This document shows, piece after piece, positions 20,459 through 32,502 of a DNA stretch of 64,000 nt. Origin of the DNA: Favolaschia claudopus (Eukaryota; Basidiomycota; Agaricomycetes; Agaricales; Mycenaceae). Numbering within the stretch: position 1 is the stretch's first letter; every line of letters begins with the position of its first letter. The notes below the pieces were generated by a model. It saw only the letters and a program-made list of their open reading frames with translations. It did no database searches and had not been told where the DNA came from. Both the position numbers and the translations under genes were made by a program. Location: assembly GCA_037176885.1 (NCBI GenBank), contig JAWWNJ010000024.1:310001-374000 (forward strand), written 5' to 3'.

Positions 20459-21643
20459 ATGTTACAAGCTTCATTTCTTATACTCGCCACAGCTCTAGTC
20501 GGCGCGCAGGGGGCACTTCTGCACTCGCGCGCAACGCCTGGGGGCTATGTGCAAAGTCCTGGACCCGGCAATGCGAGCTTTACGATGTACACAGGGTGCG
20601 CACAACCGGCGTGCGGCATAGCTGCCCAAGGATATACGGCCGCCATCAGCCAACTCGCATTTGGGTCTACGCCGGGAATAGGTCCGGGAGACGCGTGCGT
20701 TTTCAGTGCTACTTGAAAGAGTGGGACGTAGAACGTAACTGCAGGTGCGGTCGCTGCTTTGCGCTCACCGGCACAGCCGACCCATTCTCCCCCGCCTACC
20801 AAGGCCCGTTTGGCAAGTCGATTATAGTGAAAGTCACTGGCAAGTGCTTCTGGGCATTCCGAAATCCGAGTCTCACGATGTGACTTCGCAGATATGTGCC
20901 CTGTTGCTGGAAACGAAGTGCGCACGAAAGTTTGAGGAAAGAACAGCTGATAAATCAGGGGGCAGGAATGGTGCGGGCAGACCGCTACGACTCAGGCGAA
21001 TCAGCATGGCATGCCGGTGCAGTAAGTACTCGTCCACCCAAGCAGGGCGATGATTAAGTTTTTAGCTTCGATATATGCCAAGACACAGGCGGAGCAGGCG
21101 TATTTTTCCCCGGTGGACATGGAGCCTTGACGGGAACGTTCAGCGAGGTGAGCTGCAGCCAGTGGTCAGGGTCGGACGGCAGTCCTCTGTGGCTGGGAGC
21201 TTGCATCGACGGCGAGAATGCCCCACTCTGGCCGAGCACGGGATGCGGAAACCAAGGTTCGTCGCCCTCCACTTCCGGTGTTAGCAGAATCACTCAAAGC
21301 GAAATCAGGTCTCGCACCTGGAGCGTCGGGACCGCCCGCTAGTACGACGTCAAAGACGACTACAACGGGCCCTACTTCGACGAAGAGTTCGAGCAGTGCA
21401 GGTTCGACGACATCCACAGCATCTGGACCAACACAGACACACTTCGGACAATGTGGAGGTGAGAATGTGAGATGCCGTGTGAAACTTGAGAGCTAAATCG
21501 CAACACGAGGAACGGGTTATACTGGACCAACGACGTGCGAATCGCCGTTCACTTGCGTCTCCGTTTCTCCGCCCTTTTATTCCCAGGTGAGTGGCGAAAA
21601 CGAAATGGCATAGCCGACTCACTCACTGCTCTAGTGTCTGTGA
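20459..21643 (+). CDS. GH45 endoglucanase with C-terminal CBM1
   Basis: Eight exons (20459-20694, 20745-20839, 20892-20917, 20966-21021, 21066-21256, 21309-21458, 21510-21586, 21635-21643) give 279 residues. Signal peptide, then a GH45 domain closely parallel to the upstream gene (GDACGRCFALTG, VTDMCPVAGNEWCGQ, HFDICQDTGG). A Ser/Thr-rich linker follows, then a fungal cellulose-binding module (THFGQCGG, GYTGPTTC, SQCL end). Three exon positions and two exon lengths (56 and 191) match the paralogue. Two introns after 20694 and 20839 are extra, and the second of these has a GC donor (G|GCAAGT...GCAG), the only reading that keeps DMCPVAG in frame. The product should act on crystalline or cell-wall cellulose. 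Confidence 0.92.
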
Positions 21644-21940
21644 TTGTACACAACGAGCCATGTCAAAGTATCAATATCGTGTTATGGAGTTGCATCCCGA
21701 AGGTTCATTCAGTCAGAGGACGTTTCACCGGGTTGAAGATGGTTAGTAAGAGGACTTTTGGCCGCGTCGAAGTTGGTGGATAAGCTGACGAGGTCAGTGC
21801 TCGTATGAGCGTATCCATCCGACAAGCAAAGAAATCCGTACAGAGAGCAACTTTGATATATACATTTAGTGACCAAAAACAAAGTGAAGAATAAAAACCC
21901 AGATTCATGCTTATTTATATATTGATACCAGAGTTGGCAG

Positions 21941-24301
21941 CTATTGCTTCTTCTTCTTTTGCGCTGTATCCTTTGAGTCAGCGTCGGAGATGAGCAAGGA
22001 ATGGAGAGACGCACGTCCCCCTCTGGCCGGGGGTTCTGTTTTCCGCTTGAGGCTCTTCGATTTGAGTTTCGATGCCGCTGCACCAACAGACGCCCCAGGA
22101 TCTGCCTCACAATCCGGGCAGAACCATTCACCATCCGGTATGCTCTCGAGCGGCGGTGACAGGCACGACAGGTGGTACGGAGCGTCGCACTATCAAAAAA
22201 TAGATATAAGCAAAGAGAAAGCGTCGGAAGAACAAACACGAACTTTTTCACATTCGAGCACATCCGGTCCATCATCTCCATGATCCTCTCCGCACTGGAT
22301 ACAGGTCTCCGGCGGGTTGATGTCGATTGGGTGTCGTGGCAGATCCGAGTATTTTTCGTTGGGTTTGGCGATGAAAAGGGTTGTATTTTGTCCCGCAGCA
22401 ATACTGCGAATGGGAAAAATGAGCAAAACGCACAAAAGCAAACGTACAATAAACAGGACGCACTCGATGACATTCACACCCGTCAACGGAACGTGTTTGG
22501 TCGGCTTGGTCGCACTTTTTGGTTGGTCTGGACCAAGACCGAGTTCACCTTGAGTATGAAAATTTGTAAGTTGACACCAAGACGCATGATGGATCGACGC
22601 AATACCATTTGCAGCGTTCTGTCCCCAGGCCACGGTCATAACTGCCGGTTCGCCGGTCTCTGGGTCATCATCGTCGGGAGTGAGGAGCCAGTGGGTAACG
22701 CCTCCGCAACACGCTTTGGTAACCTTGCAGGCCCTATTGAGTCGGGGTAAGCTGAGTTTCTGAAGTCCAGAGATGCAGCTGCACCCACATGATGTCTTGC
22801 ATGTATCGGAACGAGGAGTAGGGAGAACCAGACGAGCCTTCGCCGCTATTCTTCCACTTTCCAGTCATCCAATACATGCCCTGTCGGTCGACCACGACGC
22901 TGTTGCTTGGTCCCGCCGCAACAAAAGCTCCCATGAGCATTTCATTGGGGCCAGCAAACTGATCGAGCCCATGAGTTCGACCGCAGTGACATAATTGGAG
23001 AGCAGACACCCACATTTGGAACCATCTTCGGCCTGAGCTCGTCTACCTGATTTCCCAGGCCGAGACGACAATAACCACCGTAACCCCAAACATATACCAG
23101 GCTGTCGTTGAGAGTCAAAATCCATGAATATTTAGAACAATACGACCGCGACGAACCCTGTCGAGTCTAGCGCGATGCAGTGTTGTTGTCCGGCGGAAAT
23201 TTGGACGATCTTCTTGTTGTCAATTCCATCAACTTGTCCTGGATGAAAGCGTTAGAAGTGAACACAAACGACGATATGACAGAGGTACACACTGGGTTGA
23301 GATACAATGTCGAAGGCAATTTTGTTGCCCGTGATAACACGTTCGCCAGTTTTCCCGTTGCCAAGTTGCCCTTTCTCGCCACTCCCAAAGGTAAAGACTT
23401 GATTGTTCTCTTATGAGCAAACGATCTACTGCAGGGATATGAGCAGTTTCATACCTTTCCCAGATTCCGTAAGCACCGCTGAGAAGGTAATGCCCGCCGT
23501 GGCCTTCACTACGCGCTCTTTATTCCCATCCGAAACTACAGCGACACTTTTGAAAGCTGGAACCTCTGGAGATACTGGGTGTCCGCACTGAACGAGCTGT
23601 GTTCAGGTTCAAGAAACGCGATTGAAGAAACGCATACCTGGCCCAGACTGTTGAGTCCCGCAGTCCAGAGCGCACCGTCAGAGCTAACCAATAGCGTGTG
23701 GTTCCGACCGCAAGCGGCGTCGACGAACTTTGCGCCAGCTTGTGCGCCCAAGTCGGACGCGGTCAGCCTCTTGGGAGCGCTCTCGGAGATGTATTCCACC
23801 TCGCTAGGTTCGCCGAGCGCACACGACCCGTTTCGTCCAAACAGCCAGGCTATCCCATCGACATCCAGCACGACGCAGTGGCAGCTGTGAGCGGACGTAT
23901 GAACGGAGACGCTCTTGATGTTGCTCAAAGACCGAAGGATGTGCGGTTCCAAGAGGTCAGGAGGGCTGAATTGGTGTAATGAGACTGCAATGGTGGTTGG
24001 ACTGAAACGACGCACGGTTCGCCATCGGCGTTGTCCGACTTGTTCCCTTTACGCCCTAATCGTGGCCTAGTGGTAGACAGCAAAGAAAAGTGACAAGAAT
24101 GAATGAGCAAAAAGGTAATGGCTTGTGAGAAGGTTGTCGCCGAACGCGTTCAACAGGGCACACGCTTACCAGTCTGTCCCCCCACTTATGAGAACTAATA
24201 ACGACGACAATTGTGAGCCAAGGTCAAGGAGGAAAGTGCTGTATTGTACCTCTGCCCCACTCCGGCGTTGACTGCGATTCAGCGTCTGCGCTGGCACTCA
24301 T
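21941..24301 (-). CDS. RCC1-repeat protein with C-terminal PHD finger
   Basis: Thirteen exons on the minus strand (24250-24301, 24170-24194, 24016-24066, 23638-23965, 23455-23596, 23293-23397, 23157-23238, 23014-23101, 22789-22958, 22606-22733, 22464-22548, 22244-22403, 21941-22189) give 554 residues. The first 430 form an RCC1-type propeller: SGGTDWPRLGRKG, CHCVVLDVDGIAWLFGRN, AACGRNHTLLVSSDGALW, FGSGEKGQLGNG, ISAGQQHCIALDSTG, VWGYGGYCRLGLGNQ, AWGQNAANGELGLGP. A C4HC3 PHD finger follows: CIQC, LECEKC, YHLSC, EWFCPDC. The tail is basic and ends in KKKKQ. PHD fingers read histone tails and RCC1 propellers bind chromatin or Ran, so a nuclear chromatin role is likely but inferred. Convergent with the GH45 gene. 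Confidence 0.9.
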
Positions 24302-25710
24302 ATTGGTTAGACTTGGTTCAATTGGTTTGACATAAACAAGGCCACGGTAGATTGCAACCACCATACATAAACCGCGAACTGGATAATGTCCCTGGGCGAG
24401 CACATGTAGTAGGGATAAGAAAGGACAACTACAGGTTGATACGGCCTCCCTCCCCTGCTAACTCATCCTTTGAACCCCAAGAGACAGCTGCCGCCAAATA
24501 CGCTCAACGCCGTTCAGCACGGCGATGAGTGTTGAGTACGTAAACGAGCTGCAAGCTTGAATTGTATGTAGGAGATTGTAGGCTTCATGAGGACGAGGGA
24601 ACAGGTATTGGTTGGTCGTCGAATGTGCGCTTGCTGTAAGTTGCTGTTGAGAAGTCTTATTAGTGGTAACCGTTCAGTATTAATCGATCCCAGCCACAGC
24701 AGATTTAGGCTCGGACTGAGAAGACGAAGGTACAAAATTTCAGCGAGCCAAGACGAACGCGCAAAGCAAGGGGAGATTGAAAGACTTTGGCATTGAACAG
24801 GACAAGAGGATTGCGAGGAGGACTTTCGACAATTGAGTGCCTGAGCCAAACGAGGTCTCGATTTACCCAAGACCTGAAGAGATATGCAGATACCAGTAGA
24901 GTCGAATTTGGCGCTGTGGGCATCCGCAGACTGAGAGACCGAAAGGAGGTTCGTTTCAACTGCTGAGGCGACTATGTATTGGATTCACTCTTCACGCCCA
25001 TTCCTTTCATCAGAGCGAACGAAAACGTAGGCAAGAAATAGACCAAGTGACCCAGGCGAAGATCACAAGTATAGAGCTGCACAAGCGACAAAATACAGCA
25101 ACCCAAAAAGTCTCAATTTTCGAAGGTTTCACGGAGACCGGGAGAAGTTTGTGTATTTGAAGGCTTGCAATAACGAAACGCGCGCTTGGAGACGTAGAAC
25201 TCGCGAACTTGAGATTACCGCCATGGGCATGATGGTGGTAGGAAGCAAGAGAGGACCAAATAACGACAATTCGCGCCAAAGTGACCTCATCGATATCGGT
25301 CTGCGCCTCCCACAATTACATCGAGTACTGTATTCGACGTTCAACGAAGAACTGGATATGAATTTCACCAAACTCGACATAGACACCAAAAGGAAGTGCA
25401 ACATTAATTCGAGCTGGCATAGGCTCTATGCGATTCCCTGTGTAATTCCTCAACATCCGCACACCCCAGACAAGCAATCGACCCTTTACCCCGCCAAAAC
25501 AAGCCGTCCAAAAATCCTCTCCCCAGCCAGAAACTCAGCATTCCTCCAGGTCGCGATAGGCACGAGTACGAGGCATAGATAAAGATAAAGCGGACCCGCT
25601 CGTTCAATCCCAAATCGTCGTCGTGGCCGCCGATGCGTCGTCTGCTCTGTATCCCAAACAAATGGGTCCACATAAAATAATGTCATCTCAACGCGCAACG
25701 CCCAAGCCTC
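24302..25710. other. 1.4-kb stretch without a supported gene
   Basis: Several open frames of 60-143 codons exist on both strands (the longest at 25151-25582), but none has a family match, splice-joined continuation or promoter. It separates the RCC1/PHD gene from the 3' end of the CDK7 gene, so it should hold the promoter of the former. Confidence 0.4.
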
Positions 25711-27119
25711 TTACGACCCAGGCGTCGGTTTCGTGAAATCAAGCCGCCGAGCAACCGCAGACCGCGATGACTTGGTGTCTTCAGACGTAGACAATTTCCG
25801 CTTCAAACGGTTGGTCTTCCCACTCAGTGTGTTCCCGTCGAGTTCTTCGAGGGGTAATTGTGCGGTGAGCTGGGCGGCGCATTTGGGTAGTTTAGATGGA
25901 TGGGAGGGGTAGGGAAGGGCGAAGAAGTATGCGTGGTTGAGTGCCTGTCAACGATATTAACACAGTAAAGTAAAAATTGACAATATAACGAACGTCTCTC
26001 GCAGTGATGCGTTTTCGAGGCTCGTATATCAGACATTGAGAAAGGAGATTGAGTGTGTCGGCGCTGGCAGCCGTGAATAGGTCGCGCAGCGGGGTTTTGG
26101 GGAATTGTCCGATCGGAACAAAGTCAGGGAGTTTTGTGTGCCCAGGCCAGTCCTGTTCGGTTGGTGTGCCAAGGGCTCGGAAAATGGTTTTTAGTTGGTC
26201 CATGTCGCTTTCTCCAGCGAGGTAGGGAGTGCGGAGCATGAGCTCTGCAAAGATACAACCGACAGACCATACGTCAACGGCGGTAGAGTAATAACGGCTG
26301 CCGAAGAGGAGTTCTGGTGGTCGATACCATCTTGTATGGTGGGTGAGGAGAGAGGTCGTGTTTCGGACGAGAACGAAACATACCGAGTGATAACTTGGCA
26401 AGTCATTTTATACCCCGGGTCGGCAAAGTCTCGCGCGAGACCAAAATCAGCAATTTTGAGTTGACCGTCCGACGCTATCAGCAAATTGTTGGGTTTAAGA
26501 TCCTGCAATTGCTTCTCAGCCTAATGAGACGAAACCCGGTGGCAGTCAGACATACGCGGTGTAGGATCCAATTTCGGTGGCAGAATTCAAGCCCCCGGAA
26601 TGTCATTGCCATCCAACTCTTGATATCAGCAGGGAGGAACACAAGGGAGCGATCTTTGATTATCATTTCCAGGTCAGAATCGAGGAACTCGAGTACGAGG
26701 TTGAGATTTGTTTTTGAAGAGAATACATCCAGCAGCTGAACGACAAGTCAAATTAATTCTGTTGGATGAGCTCGTCTTCATGCTCACTTCGATTATATTC
26801 TGGTGCTTGAGTTCACGGAGATACTTGACCTCACGGATAGCAGACATGTCCAATCCGTCCTTGAACTGTCCGACCTTGATTTTCTTGATGGCCACCTTGC
26901 GCCCAGTCGACGTTGACGCTTCCCTTCCTGGAATACTGGTTTGGCCCGGTGTATGTGCTCACAAGCGGAGGGTGTACCTCGGTAGACCACGGCGTAGGTA
27001 CCTTCTCCGACCTTTTGGTCTTTTACCCTTTGACGTTGTCTGAGAGAGTTGTATTACTCGAATACGTCGACATACCATCGTTTCTGGCGTTCAGTGTTGG
27101 CCTTCTCGACGGCGTCCAT
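25711..27119 (-). CDS. KIN28: Cyclin-dependent kinase CDK7/KIN28 of TFIIH
   Basis: Seven exons on the minus strand (27076-27119, 26978-27027, 26788-26927, 26556-26735, 26384-26502, 25994-26330, 25711-25944) give 367 residues. [11 protein letters not shown] is the P-loop and [10 protein letters not shown] holds the ATP lysine. [14 protein letters not shown] is the cyclin-binding helix, in place of [17 protein letters not shown] is the catalytic loop, [12 protein letters not shown] the metal site, and [14 protein letters not shown] the T-loop end. The pattern is that of CDK7 rather than CDK1/2. The basic C-terminal tail has a putative nuclear signal (NRLKRKL). With cyclin H and MAT1 it phosphorylates the RNA polymerase II C-terminal repeat. 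It shares a 310-base divergent promoter with the phosphatase gene. Confidence 0.93.
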
Positions 27120-27429
27120 GACGGCGAGTGTGGTGGTCCAGAAAGAGGACAAATGAATGCCGGGCCGGCGCCGCGGCGTGAGTGGATTGAAACTCCGCGA
27201 TCAGTGCCGAGCGTGGCTTTGGAAGTTTGGTCAGGATTCTACCGCTCTCACTCTACTTGCACCTCATTTTCGTGTCTGCGTGCTATTTCTATGGAATCTG
27301 AGTCTGCCTGGTCAACGTTCCTGGACTGGGAATCATAGATGCGGCAGTTGGAGGCTGTTTTGATGACGGCTGGATCTATTTGACAAGCAATTCACCGCTT
27401 GTCTACTACGGCCACCTTGCGTTCACCCA

Positions 27430-28159
27430 ATGCTGTCGTTCGCCCCGAGTCCTACATGGCAAACCGCCGTTCTAGCAGCGAACCCCCGAGCAGGACTCTT
27501 AGGTAGTGGCAAGGCTCGAATCGCGTCTCTCATCCTTCCTCGAATCTACCTCTCCGACTATTTCTCTGCCTGCGACGAACACTTGCTCGGTAGACTCGGT
27601 ATCACCCATGTAGTCACCGTTATGGACCGCGAAGCTGCCATTCCAGAATGCATACCCCTCGACAATCGACTGCGCATTTCGATCATGGATCGCGCCGACG
27701 CCGATATACAACAACACCTTTCACAAACTACCGACTTCATCACTGCCGCTCTAGCAGAGAATGAGGAAAACAATGTGCTCGTTAGTGGCCATGCATTTGC
27801 ATCTACCGCATCATCAACTGAAAGCACATTGGTAACAGGTACATTGCTTCCAAGGTGTCAGCAGAAGCGCGACAGTGGTATGCGCATACATAGTCGCCAC
27901 CACATACTATACCTGCTCGGAATCAATAGCATTCGTTCAGTCAAAACGCCCCATCGTTTGCCCGAATGTAGGGTTCCGAAATCAACTGCAAGCATGGAGC
28001 GTGCAGTTCTACGGGAACAATGCAAAACATCCTCCCGGCCACAGGACGGGTGTGGCACGAATATCCGACGGCATTTCGGAGCGCATCCGCGAACTGAAAG
28101 CTACGGCAGGTGCTACCCCTGCGATCAAGTTCAAACCACCAAAAGCTGCCGCTAGCTGA
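27430..28159 (+). CDS. Dual-specificity protein phosphatase
   Basis: Two exons (27430-27780, 27839-28159) give 223 residues. The intron falls just before the catalytic loop. Splicing restores VHCFQGVSRSATVV, which fits HCxxGxxRS with catalytic Cys and Arg. Before it, ARIASLILPRIYLSDYFSA and ITHVVTVMDRE are the typical DSP strand-turn elements, and the general-acid Asp is probably in ISIMDRADADI. After it, the recognition helix ESIAFVQSKRPIVCPNVGF is standard. The substrate is probably a phosphorylated kinase, unknown. Ends 94 bases from the convergent MED4 stop. Confidence 0.9.
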
Positions 28160-28253
28160 CGGGCAAATGAGGGATTGGGGAGGCTGGATATGCGCACGTT
28201 CACTGTTTAGTAATTTTTTTGGGGACATTTTGATTCATCTGCACATACTTTTA

Positions 28254-29057
28254 TCATAAATCGGGATTCAAATCCAGATCTAAGTCGAACAATTGCATCT
28301 GAGGACCACGATTGTCCTGTCTGTAAGGATTGGCACCGGGCGCAAGATGTGCGTCGGGCGCTTTCGGAGGCGAGACCGTAGGCGCTGCAAGAAAAGTCAG
28401 ATATTTTTTCAACCATGAATCGCATACAGACGAACCTCTTCCAACAGAATGCGTTTCCCCGAGTAAACCCAATGGTGCCTCAGCATTGAGTCGGCCACGG
28501 CGCATCTTTTCTTCGTTGGGAAAGGGAGGGAAGAAGAGAGGCGGCGGCGGTTGGCCCGGCAAAGTGAGGTCTGGCATATTCGGCGGTGCTGAAGTAAACG
28601 CGCTAAGGCTTTGCGCATATGCCAACAGTTCAGGGTACGGGATAGCGGCTTTTCGTCTCCATTCAGCCATCCTTTCAAATTCAACTTATTGTTCCGCACC
28701 TTTCTTCGCTTGTTCAATCGATTTTATCCTCTCTTCCCCTTCCTCGATCATCTCCTCCAACTCTCGCTTACCAGCCTCTAATTCCGTACAAATTTCCCGC
28801 CACCGCCTATCAAGCTCGAGTATTTCGTCCTTGAGAGCCTCGATCTTGCGTTGTTTTATTTGGTGTGTGTGCGCGAGGTTCACAGCGGAGGAGAGAGCAT
28901 CATCGCAAGCTAAAAACGCACAGAGTGGGGGTGGTGGTGGGGGTTTGGATTGAACGGGCGAAAGAGATAGAAATAGAGTCTGAGATAGAGTCTGTAATTC
29001 ATTGAGGGGCGCGAGGAGAGCCAAGGACATTGAAGAGCTTGAACTTGAAGCAGCCAT
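28254..29057 (-). CDS. MED4: Mediator complex subunit 4
   Basis: Three exons on the minus strand (28700-29057, 28436-28648, 28254-28384) give 233 residues. The N-terminal half is a long helix/coiled coil (IKQRKIEALKDEILELDRRW and KRELEEMIEEGEERIKSIEQ). Then comes the MED4 signature AAIPYPELLAYAQSLSAFTS with PPN, and a Pro-rich tail ending in acidic LFDLDLDLNPDL. Both introns are exactly 51 bases; the second has no stop in frame, so its retention would add 17 residues. MED4 sits in the middle module of Mediator and bridges activators and RNA polymerase II. Confidence 0.9.
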
Positions 29058-29179
29058 CGTGGTTGCACGCAGAGACGCGTTCAAGTTGTTGGCGGGCACG
29101 CATTTACGTAAATGCGATACTTACACTTGAACAGACCCACCACAGTCTACTACGCGACTGGCGGCACTCCACTGGTGTT
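29058..29179. promoter_or_regulatory. 122-bp divergent promoter between MED4 and the CLC gene
   Basis: The two ATGs face away from each other only 122 bases apart, so both transcripts must be driven from overlapping sequence. No TATA box is obvious. Confidence 0.5.
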
Positions 29180-32100
29180 ATGCCGCCTCCTGACCCAGCG
29201 GAACTGTTTGAACTCAACGAGAACGGAGAAATACCTCCCTTGAATCAACATGTCCCTTTCACCGCGCAATATGTCGATGGTGCCTCAATTGACTGGCTGC
29301 GTGAAGAGGCGGCAGAACGAGAACGCTCCAACGCCCTTCGTGCACAGTATGGTGTTCGTGGCCTCTTGTTGCCTTGGTGTGTCTGCCATTGCACATGTTG
29401 CAGGATGAATAAATACATAATTCAACGCATCGTTCAGGTTCGATGCAGCCCGAATGTGGCTCGTAGTAATTCTTATTGGTATCGGAATTGGGCTAACGGG
29501 CGGCTGGCTGGACGTTTTGGTGAAATGGTCTGTCTGTACTCGATATTTTCCGTGCATAGAAACTCTAATTGGATAATACTCTTGCAGGCTTGGTGATTTG
29601 CGAGAAGGACGCTGCTTGCACGGATTCTCCTACAACCAAGTGACTTGCTGTAGTGGCATAAAGTGTACGTTCGGATTGTTTCAATTAGCTCAATTTGGGC
29701 TGAGTCGTCCTCTGTATGTAGCTGGAGAACAGTGTGATGATTGGATGACTTGGGGTGAGTTCCTTGGGGTTAGATTCGTATTGGCGCAGGCGCTGCTACA
29801 CTCTTTTGTGTACGTTTCGCTGGCTGTGAGTATAGAAGAAGTAAGTTTCGTTAAATGATTCTTTCTCATTTATGATTCGCAGGTTGTATTTGCCGGCAGC
29901 GCTGCGGTGCTGGTGAAAACTTATGCACCATATGCTTTTCATACTGGAAGTGAGTATGTCATTGTCTCGGTCGTATAGACTGAATAAACTCTGCATTTAG
30001 TTCCTGAAATCAAAGCAGTGAGTTTAGTTGGATCTTCCGAGAAACCGAGCTCTAATTAATTCATGTACAGATTCTGGGAGGCTACGTTTTGAAGGCATTC
30101 CTCAGCCCCTGGACCCTCCTCATTAAAGCCCTTGGTCTCGCTCTTGCCGTTGCATCCGGCCTTTCTTTAGGAAAAGAAGTTTGTGCGAGACTGTAACGAA
30201 CGAATCATCACTCAACTTTAAAATCAAGGGACCACTGGTACATGTGGCGTGCTGCATGGCTTATCTACTTTCCCGTTTTTTCGCGCAATTTCGAAATAGT
30301 GAAGGTTGTATTGAGTGATTCTTTTTCTATCTCGCGTTAACAGACTTTCAGCCCAGCAACGAAAATTACTAGCTGCTGCTGCTGCGGCTGGAGTATCAGT
30401 CGCCTTTGGTAGTCCCTTGGGCGGTGTATTGTTCGGTCTGGAAGGTAAATATATTTGGTGTGAACTGTCTCTGTTCAGGTAACCCAACGTTGCGCAGAGC
30501 TCGATACATTCGCAAACGAATCAGAAGTCATGTGGAGAGGTTTCGTAGCGTCTGCAGTTGCTGCCGTCTCGTTACAATGGGTGAACCCCTTTGGCACGTC
30601 GAAATTGGTGCTATTTCAAGTGACGAGTGGGGCCGATACCTGGCGTGCATTCGAGCTGGTGAAAAACAACCCGACCATTTATCTTTCTTGTCTCATCGAT
30701 CATGATACAGATACCCTGGCTAACATTGGGTGTGATCGGCGTACGACCTTTCCCTGCATCACAAATACATACGCCTGACTCTGTTCGCAGGGCGTCCTCG
30801 GCTCGCTCTTAATCAAGCTCAATGTCGAGATCGCTCTCTACCGGCGGAATAGCGTTTTGAACGAGTGGCCCATTCTTGAGGTGGTCGGCGTGAGTGCAAT
30901 CACTGCCGCTATAAGTTATTTGGTATGCCAGCCTCTCTAGCACAACGATGCAAATTAACAGAATGCTATGTAGGTGGTCTTTTCCAGGTGTGCCTGATCA
31001 GTAATGTGCTCGCTCTCGCTCAAGAACAGTGCAGAGTCCAAACCTCCGAATTGGTCGCAAATCTTTTCCAAGAATGCGATTCCACGAAGATCGATTATCA
31101 TGGTCTCTGCAAGTGAGGGTCTTTTATCAGCGTGTTCGCAATGGCTCAAATCTGTTCAGTTCTACGGCAATGTGGGAGAACGTGTTCTTGTTGCTGCTTA
31201 CTGCCGCGTTGAAATTTTTCTTGACTGCTTGGACGTTCGGTATGATGGTGAGATCCAATGTATTCGTCGAAGTTTGCGCCTGATACGCTTAAAAGATTCC
31301 TGCGGGAATATTCCTGCCTACTATTGCTATTGGCGCCTGCCTCGGCCGAGCGGTCGGGCTTCTGACGTATGCTGTCTCTCTAGGTATCATGCCAGTGAAG
31401 TCAGTTGATCTGTGAATCCAGGCAAGGTTTACATCGCGCATACCCAACCGCGTGGATCTTCCTGTCGTGCCCGCCTGATCCATCTGTACGATGCGTTTCG
31501 CCTGGTTTCTATGCTGTGATCGGGGCTTCTGCGATGCTAGGAGGAGTGACGCGTATGACCAGTTAGTTCATTGATTCATGGTATTGGAACTGAATCTCAT
31601 AACCTCTGCCCAGTATCATTGGTTGTGATTCTGTTTGAGGTAGGCCTTCTCCAGCGTTTCAAGTCACTCGAAATCTAATGCACACGCCAGTTGACGGGTG
31701 CCTTATCGCATGTTCTGCCAATAATGATCAGCGTAATGGCATCGAAATGGGTTGGCGACGCTATTGGGAAAGACGGCGGGATATACGCAGTTTGGATTGC
31801 GATGAGGGGGTATCCATGGCTGCCTCCCGCTGACTTTCAAGACAAAGGCGACACTGGCGCGCAACTCATGCGACCCGCGGACCGATTAGTCGTTATCGAA
31901 GACGAACGGGAAACCGTTGCTGATCTCGGTGCGTCGGTAATTGTAACGCTATCTGAAAAGTCTCTCAATTTCTTCCCAGATGGACTGCTGAAGGAACACG
32001 ATTTCCACGGGTTTCCCGTGGTTCGCAGACAGCAATATCTGGGTTTTGTTACCAGAGATCGACTACGATCAGCACTAGGTGAATATTGTCTTGTGTTCTT

Positions 32101-32502
32101 GTTTCGTGCACCCATTGTAATTGTTGGATCAGATTCACTACTCTCGGACGACTCCGAGAGAACAAAACGATGTGTATTCTCATCTCGAGGGCGGTCGAGC
32201 ATCACCGAGGAGCAAATCGATTTCTCGGGCTTGCTTGAGGAAGCTGTTTTGCAGCTGCGTCAAGAGGTACCTAAGGAACTAGTGGTGAACATGTTCCAAA
32301 AAATGGTACGGTTGTTTGTGAGACTTGATAGTATTGTAATGCAACTGACGACGGGATGTAGAATGTACGGCAGATTATGTTCACGACGGGAGGGAAGCTG
32401 GTTGGAATGGTGACCAAGTCCGATGTGGTCTCGCTCCTTACTTGTAATTTTCCGCACACGGCTGCGTTGGGGGGTGGAGTACAACAACGAAGTTGGGGTT
32501 GA
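29180..32502 (+). CDS. GEF1: CLC-family chloride channel or Cl-/H+ exchanger
   Basis: Twenty-two exons give exactly 739 residues (first 29180-29376, last 32362-32502). Several exons are tiny: 30001-30017 (17 bases), 30711-30740 (30), 30974-30987 (14) and 31614-31639 (26). CLC hallmarks in order are TGIPEIKAILGGYV (first ion-selectivity loop), [14 protein letters not shown] with the gating glutamate, and [15 protein letters not shown], followed by [18 protein letters not shown] and [21 protein letters not shown]. The C-terminus holds two CBS domains (around [19 protein letters not shown] and [14 protein letters not shown]). Yeast Gef1 acts in Golgi/endosome membranes, balancing charge during acidification and copper loading. 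A gating Glu in the GKEGP loop is common in exchangers and some channels. Confidence 0.93.

Noticed and set aside
24514..25582. Open frames between the RCC1/PHD and CDK7 genes
   Set aside because: They overlap on both strands, have no motif, and lack splice-consistent extensions.
28672..28699. 28-base intron in MED4
   Set aside because: Too short for the spliceosome and it leads into a wrong frame. The 51-base alternative restores AAIPYPELLAYAQ.
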